A stretch of 64,000 nt of DNA from CBDCGV01 sp965216955 (GTDB lineage: Bacteria; Bacteroidota; Bacteroidia; Chitinophagales; JADIYW01). The stretch covers positions 124,001 through 188,000 of the forward strand of contig CBDCGV010000011.1 of the NCBI GenBank assembly GCA_965216955.1. The letters are read 5' to 3'. Of the stretch, positions 34,862 through 42,155 are shown piece by piece. The position numbers and the translations under genes were made by a program. Every line of letters starts with the position of its first letter. Position 1 is the stretch's first letter. A model generated the notes under the pieces. That model worked only from the letters and a program-made list of their open reading frames with translations. It ran no database searches and was not told where the DNA came from.

Positions 34862-35980
34862 TTACTTAACAGCAGGCTGCTGCTGTGTAACACAATGAAT
34901 CATTCCACCATCTTTATACAACTCATTTACTACTATTCCAACAACTTTTCGATTAGGGTATAACGTCTGAATTTTTGCATTGGCAACTTCATCCATAGGA
35001 TCATTGTAGTTTGGAACCAAAACAACGTCATTCCCTACATAATAATTAATATATGATCCTTCATACCCTTTGATTCTCCTATACGAATAAGGAAGTTCTA
35101 CAATTTTATAGCGCTTTCCATCTACATTTTTAGCACTCTTTAAAATGTCATATTCTCCAGGTTGAGAATCCTCTTTAGAATAAGTAACAATAGTATTACC
35201 ATTTGCAAACCTCGCAGTTCCATCAATATGGTCATCTGTAATATCTTGACCTTTTACTCCATCTAACCAAATAAAATTAGTTACTCCTAAATATTTCCTA
35301 AAGTAATCCTCCGCATCCTTTTGTGTCCATCCTCTATTCCTATTATTATTGAGAATAGAGCTTCTCTTTGCCATTAAAGTACCATTACCATCTAATTCTA
35401 CAGAACCACCTTCGTTAACCATGTCCACATTAACTACTTTCAAATTAAGGGCCTCTCCTACCTTTTTAGGAATAGCATTATCATTCTGATACTCAGATTT
35501 ATTCCCCCATCCATTAAATTTCCAATCTTGAACAACTAAGTTATCCTTGGCATCATAAGTAAAAATTGGGCCATTATCTCTTACCCAAACATCATCCGTT
35601 CTCCAAACAAAAAAATCAATTTGACCCATGTTAAGCCCTTTATTAATAAGGAGCTTTTCAATTCTTTGTTTTTCATTATTATTATAAGCAATGATGTGTA
35701 CTTTTTCACCATTGTGCAAAGCAGCAGTCATTTCTACCCAAATGCGCTCATATCTCTTTACATGATGTTTATCCCATCCATAATTGTGCGGCCATTGCAA
35801 CCATGTTCCTTCATGCTTATCTTCTTCGCTTGGAAAAGTATACATCTCACCATCTTTACTTATTCCGTCGTTATTTCCATTATCAAGCTCCTCCAGCACT
35901 TCTTCAAAATCACCACATGCTATACAAGCCAGCGAAACAATAATTCCTATCAAACTCATTTTAAAATTTTTAACTTTCAT
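34862..35980 (-). CDS. Agmatine deiminase / peptidylarginine deiminase family lipoprotein
   Basis: A guanidino-group-modifying enzyme homologue of 372 aa. The N-terminus MKVKNFKMSLIGIIVSLACIAC contains a lipobox with Cys22, so unlike cytoplasmic agmatine deiminases it should be anchored outside the cytoplasm. Family motifs are EGTWLQWPHN, WVRDNGPIF, VNEGGSVELDGNGTL, TDDHIDGTARF and the catalytic cysteine near the end in GGMIHCVTQQ. All catalytic positions seem present. It may convert agmatine to N-carbamoylputrescine, or citrullinate arginine residues as the porphyromonad enzyme does; the sequence alone does not decide. Confidence 0.9.
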   Translation of the reverse strand: MKVKNFKMSLIGIIVSLACIACGDFEEVLEELDNGNNDGISKDGEMYTFPSEEDKHEGTWLQWPHNYGWDKHHVKRYERIWVEMTAALHNGEKVHIIAYNNNEKQRIEKLLINKGLNMGQIDFFVWRTDDVWVRDNGPIFTYDAKDNLVVQDWKFNGWGNKSEYQNDNAIPKKVGEALNLKVVNVDMVNEGGSVELDGNGTLMAKRSSILNNNRNRGWTQKDAEDYFRKYLGVTNFIWLDGVKGQDITDDHIDGTARFANGNTIVTYSKEDSQPGEYDILKSAKNVDGKRYKIVELPYSYRRIKGYEGSYINYYVGNDVVLVPNYNDPMDEVANAKIQTLYPNRKVVGIVVNELYKDGGMIHCVTQQQPAVK

Positions 35981-36100
35981 AATTATACTTTTTTAGTTTA
36001 CGATACCTCAAAAGTATATTCAGTTTGTTAGCAGCCGGTAGTCCAAAATTGACAAGTTTACCCAGCACAAACAATTCATTGCGAACTACTACTTCCCTTC

Positions 36101-36916
36101 TTACAAAATTGGAACCAAAATAGCTGTTTCAAATTCGCTCTCATCCCTTACGTTATTATTGTGCTTTATATAATGTTCAACAATAGGCAATGTAGAAAGT
36201 TCTATATCTGTATTTAACACCCACCCTCCATATATTTTTTGATAGGTTTCATCTATCTTATGATAACTGCCCTTATGTATAAACTTAGCATATTCCCCTC
36301 CTGAAATCCTTTTTTCGGGGAGCTCCTCATCTATTGGCTTTCTAGTTATACAGGCATCATATCGACAATGGATGCTTTCTGTAATTATCGGATCATCAAT
36401 AATCAACCCAAAATATTCTGTTGATTCACTACTATATTGATAGCTATCCATCTTATCCCACAATTCATCAATTTCCATATTGATATAATTAGTACGTACA
36501 CTTTGATAAAAAACGAGTATTTCTTCTAGCTTGACAATTTGAGGGTGCATTAACTCTTGCTTTGAGATCAGTAAATCATTTTCTTTAAACAACTCTAACT
36601 TCTTATTTCTAGCATCACTCGGTGGATATTTGAATCTTTTCTTAAATGCTTTTCTAAGTGCTTGTACATCTGCAAAACCAACATCAAGTGCAATTTCAGA
36701 TATTGGCGTTTGGGTATAAATAATTTTTTTATAGGCATTTTCAATCTTTAATCTCGTCTGATAAGCACCAATAGTTTCTCCATAAACGGATTTAAAAACC
36801 CTTTGCAAATTCCTATATGAATAACATGAAACTTTTTCAAGGTCATCAATTAAAATTTGTGAATTGTAATTCTGTTGAATGAATTTTTGCGTATTATATA
36901 TTTGTTCAATAGTCAT
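36101..36916 (-). CDS. AraC-family regulator with GyrI-like effector domain
   Basis: About 271 aa. Residues 1-105 form an N-terminal AraC DNA-binding domain (IQQNYNSQILIDDLEKVSCYSYRNLQRVFK, then ISEIALDVGFADVQALRKAFKKRF), and the rest is a GyrI/Rob-like ligand-binding domain with the FIHKGSYHKIDETYQKIYGGWV segment. This order is typical of small-molecule-responsive activators. The longer frame starts at TTG, so the ATG at 36916 is used. The target is unknown; the neighbours on either side point away or are unrelated. Confidence 0.88.
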   Translation of the reverse strand: MTIEQIYNTQKFIQQNYNSQILIDDLEKVSCYSYRNLQRVFKSVYGETIGAYQTRLKIENAYKKIIYTQTPISEIALDVGFADVQALRKAFKKRFKYPPSDARNKKLELFKENDLLISKQELMHPQIVKLEEILVFYQSVRTNYINMEIDELWDKMDSYQYSSESTEYFGLIIDDPIITESIHCRYDACITRKPIDEELPEKRISGGEYAKFIHKGSYHKIDETYQKIYGGWVLNTDIELSTLPIVEHYIKHNNNVRDESEFETAILVPIL

Positions 36917-37197
36917 ACTCTTCAGATCAAAAGTCAAATTTGTAGAAATGTAAATTCTGAATTATGATTTGACAGCATAAGCCTATTATGGGCCATCAGT
37001 ATAATCATAGCGATACAAAAGATTTAAAATTAGTATTCTTCTTAAACATATTTTCTGCCATTATTGAGATAATTGAGGGATAATGGCTTGTAATCTAACT
37101 ATGCTTCAAATGCATTGCATGATTTAAGAGATAGTTTTCTTTAGGAATCACTTTGTATCTTAAGAAAATATCCAAAAAAAGAGATAAGATTACACAT

Positions 37198-37626
37198 ATG
37201 GCTAAATACGAATTAAAAACAAAAGTGAATGATGGAGATGTAAATGCCTTTATAAATAGCATCGAAAATGACAAAAGAAAAGAGGACTGCTTTAGAATAC
37301 TAGATATTATGCAAGAGGTGACTAAAGAAACTCCTAAAATGTGGGGTCAAACTATTGTTGGTTTTGGCACCTACCAATACACTAATAAATCTGGATTTGA
37401 AGGAGAGTGGATGGCCACTGGTTTCAGCCCAAGAAAACAGAATCTAACGCTTTATATCATGTCAGGATTTGATAAAAATGAAGATCTTATGACTCTCTTA
37501 GGAAAATATAAAACGGGAAAATCTTGTTTATATATAAATAAGTTGGAAGACATAGATCTAGAAGTTTTAAAAAAACTCATAAAAAGATCTTATGATTATG
37601 TAAGAAAATACAATAAGGGGTGTTGA
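37198..37626 (+). CDS. DUF1801 family protein
   Basis: A 142 aa protein with the YdhG-like/DUF1801 pattern: MAKYELKTKVNDGDVNAFI, MWGQTIVGFGTYQYTNKSGFEGEWMATGFSPRKQNLTLYIM, and GKYKTGKSCLYINKLEDID. Members are small cytoplasmic proteins of unknown function with a SCP-like or AHSA1-like fold. The ATG at 37198 fits the family N-terminus; 15 extra residues upstream do not. Monocistronic. Confidence 0.88.
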   Translation: MAKYELKTKVNDGDVNAFINSIENDKRKEDCFRILDIMQEVTKETPKMWGQTIVGFGTYQYTNKSGFEGEWMATGFSPRKQNLTLYIMSGFDKNEDLMTLLGKYKTGKSCLYINKLEDIDLEVLKKLIKRSYDYVRKYNKGC

Positions 37627-37704
37627 AATAAAAGAGATTTCATGTACAAATTAACTTGTTGCATTGACTCCTATTCCATAAATTGAGCATCTAAAATTTA
37701 AATA

Positions 37705-38247
37705 ATGAATCTTACCGATATATTGGACATTTTGAAATATGTGCTTCCTGCCTTAATCGTTTTAATCGGCTTCTTTTTTATAACAAAAAATTTCCACGAA
37801 GCAGATAAAGAAAGGAGAGGATATGAGCTTAGAAAAGAGCGAATAGCTGAAAACAGTAAAATTGTTTTACCAATTCGTTTACAAGCTTATGAACGATTAA
37901 TCTTATTCTTAGAGCGAATTAATCCTAACAATAGTATCCATCGAACCCGTCAACTAAATATGTCTGCGACAGAAATGCAGCGATCACTTCTTCAAAATAT
38001 CAGATCAGAATTCGAACATAATATGTCTCAACAATTATATGTTTCGAAAGAAGCATGGATTATAACCACTACTGCGAAAGAAGAACTAATAAAACTTTAC
38101 AATATTATTGGGAGCAATTTCTCACAAGAAGCATCCAGTTTAGAGTATTCAAAGGCTGTTTTTGATTATTTGATGAATTCAAACAAGGAAGTTCCTACGC
38201 AAACAGCTATTAATTTTTTAAAAGAAGATGTAAAAAAGTTTTTCTAG
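37705..38247 (+). CDS. Conserved membrane-anchored protein, function unknown
   Basis: A 180 aa protein with one N-terminal transmembrane helix (LKYVLPALIVLIGFFFITKNF) followed by a soluble helical region with ERIAENSKIVLPIRLQAYERLILFLERI. Similar proteins of this size and layout occur next to 5'-nucleotidase genes in Flavobacteriales, as I remember them, but no function is known. Its TAG stop shares one base with the GTG start of the following lipoprotein. Confidence 0.75.
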   Translation: MNLTDILDILKYVLPALIVLIGFFFITKNFHEADKERRGYELRKERIAENSKIVLPIRLQAYERLILFLERINPNNSIHRTRQLNMSATEMQRSLLQNIRSEFEHNMSQQLYVSKEAWIITTTAKEELIKLYNIIGSNFSQEASSLEYSKAVFDYLMNSNKEVPTQTAINFLKEDVKKFF

Positions 38248-38987
38248 TGAAGTATTGCCCACTATTATTATTCTTTTTAATTGTTTTTCCCTCCTGTAAA
38301 ACTTGGTCTCCAGATCATTACAAAACCACTTCTATTAAATTAAAAGAAAACAAGCTTGACAACAATAGTTTAGAAGAAGTTTATTTATCTTATAAAGATA
38401 AGTTGGATAAAGAAATGAAAGTTAAAGTGGCTAGTCTTGCGAACACTTTAACCAAACAAAAACCAGAATCTAGTTTAGGAAATCATGCTGCAGAAATTAC
38501 TTTCACTCAAACGGAGCAATATTTAAATCAGCGAATTGATTTCGCCATTGTAAATTACGGAGGTCTAAGAGTTCCGTTAATAGACCAAGGAGCACTAATG
38601 GTAGAAGATGCTTTTGAGTTAATGCCTTTTGATAATTATCTAGTATTAATGGAGCTTGACGGAGCAACCACTACATTATTGTTTAATCATATGGCTCAAC
38701 AAGGCGGTTGGCCCATTCACAATGCTTCATATGTCATAAAGGATGGCCATGCTGAAAGCATAAGGATAAACAATAAACCCCTTAATTTAAATAACACTTA
38801 CAAAGTCGCTCTAAGTGATTATTTAGCAAATGGAGGAGACAATTGTAGTTTCTTAAGAGAAATGCCTTACACTAATACAGCGGTTTTTTTTAGAGATGCA
38901 ATCATCGCTTTTTGGAAAGCTCAAGAGAAACAAAACCGATCGGTTACTGCTAGAATTGATGGCAGAGTAATTAATAAAGATGAATAG
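38247..38987 (+). CDS. 5'-nucleotidase C-terminal (substrate-binding) domain lipoprotein
   Basis: A 246 aa lipoprotein (MKYCPLLLFFLIVFPSC, Cys17) made only of the C-terminal nucleotide-binding domain of UshA-type 5'-nucleotidases: GNHAAEITF, IDFAIVNYGGLRVPL, FELMPFDNYLVLMELDG and YKVALSDYLANGGDNCSFL. In most bacteria this domain is fused behind the metallophosphatase; here the catalytic half is the next gene, overlapping by 8 bp. The two products probably assemble outside the cytoplasm. GTG start. Confidence 0.9.
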   Translation: MKYCPLLLFFLIVFPSCKTWSPDHYKTTSIKLKENKLDNNSLEEVYLSYKDKLDKEMKVKVASLANTLTKQKPESSLGNHAAEITFTQTEQYLNQRIDFAIVNYGGLRVPLIDQGALMVEDAFELMPFDNYLVLMELDGATTTLLFNHMAQQGGWPIHNASYVIKDGHAESIRINNKPLNLNNTYKVALSDYLANGGDNCSFLREMPYTNTAVFFRDAIIAFWKAQEKQNRSVTARIDGRVINKDE

Positions 38988-39921
38988 AAGGTCGTTTATA
39001 TCGAAAAGTACGCTGAGCACTACTTTATTTATAAGTGGTGCTTTCCCTTTTAATGCTTTGGCAAAAGAGGATTATGTTCAACTTACTATACTCCATACTA
39101 ATGATGTACATAGTCACATCGAACCTTTTCCAGTAAATCATAAAAGATACCCCGGCTTAGGAGGTGTTTCTGCTAGAGCCACTTTAATTGAAGAGATCAG
39201 AAAAGAATCTGAACATGTTCTACTTTTAGATGCAGGAGATATTTTTCAGGGCACTCCATATTTCAACTACTTTCTTGGTGAAGTCGAAATGAAACTCATG
39301 AGTAAAATGGGTTATGATGCAGCGACTATTGGCAATCATGATTTTGATGGAGGAATCGAAAATTTATCCAACCAATTAAAAGCTGCTTCCTTTAAAATGG
39401 TCAATTGTAACTATAGCCTTATAGACACCCCTTTAAACCAAAAAGTAACTCCATATACCATTATAAAAAAAGGACCTCTTAAAATTGGAATTCTTGGTGT
39501 AGGTATAGAATTAGATGGATTGGTGCCAAAACATTTATATGGTGCTACCCAATACGCTGACCCTATAAGCAAGGCCAATGCCACAGCATCTTTGTTGAAA
39601 AACGATCATAAATGCAATCTGGTAATCTGCCTATCGCATTTAGGATATACTTACAAGAACAAAAAAATTTCGGATTGCACCCTTGCTGAAAGCACCTATG
39701 ATATTGATTTAATCATTGGAGGACATACGCATACTTTTTTGAATCAACCTGATATCAAAATGAACAAGGCAAATAACCAGGTACTGATCAATCAGGTTGG
39801 TTGGGCAGGTATCAATTTGGGGAGGATTGATTTTTTTTTCAAAAAAAATTCAAAAAATTCACGAAAAAAATGGGCTTCTGCGCAAACTGTTATTATGGAT
39901 AAAAAGTCAAGCGAAAAATGA
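38980..39921 (+). CDS. 5'-nucleotidase N-terminal metallophosphatase domain protein
   Basis: A 313 aa two-metal phosphoesterase, the catalytic half of a 5'-nucleotidase. Metal ligands appear in ILHTNDVHSHIEPF, LLDAGDIFQGTPYF, TIGNHDFDGG, ICLSHLGY and GGHTHTFL. The N-terminus MNRRSFISKSTLSTTLFISG carries an RRSF motif compatible with Tat export, sensible for a metal-containing enzyme. It lacks the C-terminal substrate domain, which is the upstream gene. The end is a lysine/serine-rich tail. Confidence 0.92.
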   Translation: MNRRSFISKSTLSTTLFISGAFPFNALAKEDYVQLTILHTNDVHSHIEPFPVNHKRYPGLGGVSARATLIEEIRKESEHVLLLDAGDIFQGTPYFNYFLGEVEMKLMSKMGYDAATIGNHDFDGGIENLSNQLKAASFKMVNCNYSLIDTPLNQKVTPYTIIKKGPLKIGILGVGIELDGLVPKHLYGATQYADPISKANATASLLKNDHKCNLVICLSHLGYTYKNKKISDCTLAESTYDIDLIIGGHTHTFLNQPDIKMNKANNQVLINQVGWAGINLGRIDFFFKKNSKNSRKKWASAQTVIMDKKSSEK

Positions 39922-39996
39922 TTTTTTTTAGAAAAATTTTTTGCTGAAATTTGAATTGTCCAAGCGAGATTTTTAACCTTGAAAACTAAGTGATTT

Positions 39997-41436
39997 ATGA
40001 AGAGCAAGTGCGAACTTGTATGGGAAAAATGTTTAGAAATCATCAGAGATAATATAAACAATCAAAGTTACAAAACATGGTTTGAACCAATTACCCCAAT
40101 AGCTATAGACGAAGATGAAAATGTACTAACAATCCAAGTTCCAAGTCAATTCTTTTATGAATGGTTAGAAGAACACTATGTAACGCTTTTAAGAAAAACT
40201 ATTAAACGAGTGCTTGGAAGCAATGCAAAGTTAGAATACCAAATCATTATGGACAATGGTCAGTCAACAGACAAAAAAATGACCATTAACATTCCAAATA
40301 GTAGAGCAGGAAGCAAACAAAATAATGAAATCAACGCACCTGGACTATTTGAAAGTCCTATGATCAAAAATCCTTTTGTTATTCCAGGGTTAAAAAAGAT
40401 CAATGTTGATTCACAATTAAATCCTAATTATAATTTCGAATCTTATATTGAAGGAGATTGCAATAGACTTGCAAGATCTGCTGGATTAGCGGTATCAAAA
40501 TCTCCTGGAGGAACTGCTTTTAATCCCTTGGTTTTATATGGAGGTGTTGGCTTAGGCAAAACACATTTGGCACAAGCTATAGGAAATAATATAAAACTTA
40601 ACCACCCTAAGAAAACCGTCTTGTACGTTTCTTCTGAAAAGTTTACAAACCAATTTATTGATGCATTAAAAAACAATAGTGTCAATGACTTTATACACTT
40701 TTATCAATTAATAGATGTTTTAGTTATTGATGACATTCAGTTTTTTGCCAATAAGGCCAAAACACAGGATATTTTCTTCCACATCTTTAATCATTTGCAC
40801 CAGTCTGGAAAACAATTAATCTTAACTTCAGATAGGGCTCCTAAAGATTTAGAAGGAATGGAAGAAAGATTACTATCAAGATTTAAATGGGGCCTATCTG
40901 CAGATCTTCAAGTTCCAGACTTTGAGACTAGAATAGCCATTTTAGAAAATAAAATGCATGCTGATGGCATTAACCTTCCTAAAGATGTAGTAGAATTTGT
41001 CGCTTACAATATCAAAACGAATATTAGAGAACTCGAAGGCGTACTAATTAAATTATTAGCAGAGTCTTCTTTGAACAAAATGGAAATTAATCTTGAATTA
41101 GCTAAAAAGACCGTTTCAAGTTTCGTAAAAAGCGTTTCAAAAGAAATATCCATCGATATGATCCAAAAAACTGTTTGTGATTATTTTGATGTTATCGTTG
41201 ATAAGTTAAAGGACAAAACTCGAAAAAGAGAAATTGTACAAGCAAGACAATTAGCTATGTTTTTCTCTAAAGAATATACAAACCATTCCTTAAAAGCCAT
41301 TGGTTCGCATTTTGGGGGAAGAGATCATAGTACTGTAATACATTCTTGTCAGGCAGTAAGAAATTTAATTGACACCGATGAAGAATTCAGTGGAGCTGTT
41401 GATGAAATAAGGAGGCGTATTCAATTATCAATGTAA
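39997..41436 (+). CDS. dnaA: Chromosomal replication initiator protein DnaA
   Basis: Binds and melts the replication origin. The 479 aa protein has domain I (MKSKCELVWEKCLEIIRDNI), a spacer, AAA+ domain III with Walker A GGVGLGKTHLAQAIGN and Walker B VLVIDDIQFFANK, and domain IV with the DnaA signature LKAIGSHFGGRDHSTVIHSC. Length is typical. dnaN, gyrB and rpmH, common partners elsewhere, are not adjacent, and no cluster of consensus DnaA boxes was seen within the flanking few hundred bases. The following terminator ends the transcript. Confidence 0.97.
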   Translation: MKSKCELVWEKCLEIIRDNINNQSYKTWFEPITPIAIDEDENVLTIQVPSQFFYEWLEEHYVTLLRKTIKRVLGSNAKLEYQIIMDNGQSTDKKMTINIPNSRAGSKQNNEINAPGLFESPMIKNPFVIPGLKKINVDSQLNPNYNFESYIEGDCNRLARSAGLAVSKSPGGTAFNPLVLYGGVGLGKTHLAQAIGNNIKLNHPKKTVLYVSSEKFTNQFIDALKNNSVNDFIHFYQLIDVLVIDDIQFFANKAKTQDIFFHIFNHLHQSGKQLILTSDRAPKDLEGMEERLLSRFKWGLSADLQVPDFETRIAILENKMHADGINLPKDVVEFVAYNIKTNIRELEGVLIKLLAESSLNKMEINLELAKKTVSSFVKSVSKEISIDMIQKTVCDYFDVIVDKLKDKTRKREIVQARQLAMFFSKEYTNHSLKAIGSHFGGRDHSTVIHSCQAVRNLIDTDEEFSGAVDEIRRRIQLSM

Positions 41437-41454
41437 TAAAATTAAAAACTTGAT

Positions 41455-41494
41455 AAAAAGAGGTTGGTGAGTTAGAATTGCCAGCCTCTTTTTT
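41455..41494 (+). terminator. Intrinsic terminator of dnaA
   Basis: AAAAGAGGTTGGT pairs with GCCAGCCTCTTTT (two G-U pairs) around an 11 nt loop, followed by a T-run, 20 bp after the dnaA stop. Confidence 0.88.
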
Positions 41495-41598
41495 ATTATT
41501 TAAGGATAATTTATTTTGTCCTTCTCTACTTTAATTCTATTTTTGCGTTCGCTTTAAGGGAGCGAAGTTCTTAATAAAATTGTGTTGAATATATTTTC

Positions 41599-41685
41599 GG
41601 TGACGTGGGTGAGTGGCTGAAACCAGTAGTTTGCTAAACTGCCGTACTCGTGAGGGTACCGAGGGTTCGAATCCCTCCGTCACCG
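41599..41685 (+). tRNA. tRNA-Ser (anticodon GCU)
   Basis: Acceptor GGTGACG/CGTCACC with discriminator G; anticodon stem GTAGT/ACTGC around loop TTGCTAA (anticodon GCT). A long variable arm (TACTCGTGAGGGTA) and T-loop GGGTTCGAATCCC identify a class II serine tRNA. CCA is not encoded. Confidence 0.97.
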
Positions 41686-41711
41686 CACTAAATATTAGAA
41701 ACACACATTTT

Positions 41712-41786
41712 CGGGGTGTAGCGCAGTCCGGTTAGCGCACCTGGTTTGGGACCAGGGGGTCGCAAGTTCGAATCTTGCCACCCCGA
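41712..41786 (+). tRNA. tRNA-Pro (anticodon UGG)
   Basis: Acceptor CGGGGTG/CACCCCG with discriminator A; anticodon stem CCTGG/CCAGG around loop TTTGGGA (anticodon TGG); T-arm GCAAG-TTCGAAT-CTTGC. It follows tRNA-Ser by 26 bp and is probably co-transcribed. Its 3' end shares 15 bp with a tRNA remnant at 47.7 kb. Confidence 0.97.
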
Positions 41787-41793
41787 CAAATTG

Positions 41794-41831
41794 AAAAGCC
41801 TGCTCAGATTTTTGAGTAGGCTTTTTTTTTA
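41794..41831 (+). terminator. Intrinsic terminator of the tRNA-Ser/tRNA-Pro unit
   Basis: AAAAGCCTGCTCA (41794-41806) pairs with TGAGTAGGCTTTT (41813-41825) with one G-U pair, followed by a T-run. Confidence 0.92.
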
Positions 41832-42122
41832 AGGCTCAAGCTTGCTTGAAAGCCGATGAGAAAAAGAAAGTCCAAATGTGAAACATCAGGCTTTTTAATT
41901 TAGACCACCCATCTACAAGATCTTTGGCATCTTGCCACCATATTAGCAAAAGGCATTCTTCAGCTGACACATGTCTTTTGCAGTTTTAGACCTTTCTTTA
42001 AAATCACCTTTCTCTCCAAAATTCCGATTTGCCAGTTTTTCGTAATTCACTCAAGTAAAGAGTTTTCTTCACCAAGTATTTTAAAGATTACAATTACTTT
42101 TTTTTAAAAAAAAGCCATTATT
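41832..42122. other. Non-coding stretch between tRNA-Pro and the TonB receptor
   Basis: No gene, RNA or strong dyad was recognised. A 10 bp direct repeat CTCAAGTAAA occurs at 42050-42059 and again at 42131-42140 near the receptor start. The short segment CATCTTGCCACC near 41929 partly echoes the tRNA-Pro 3' end, but it is too short to interpret. Confidence 0.5.
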
Positions 42123-42130
42123 TAGCTTTG
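42123..42130 (+). promoter_or_regulatory. Bacteroidota -7 element for the TonB-dependent receptor
   Basis: TAGCTTTG matches TAnnTTTG, 25 bp before the ATG at 42156. Confidence 0.4.
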
Positions 42131-42155
42131 CTCAAGTAAAAAGGTAAGAAGCAAA

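Noticed and set aside
41548..41566. TTCGCT-7 nt-AGCGAA hairpin upstream of tRNA-Ser
   Set aside because: Six base pairs with no U-tract and no conserved context; too small to interpret.
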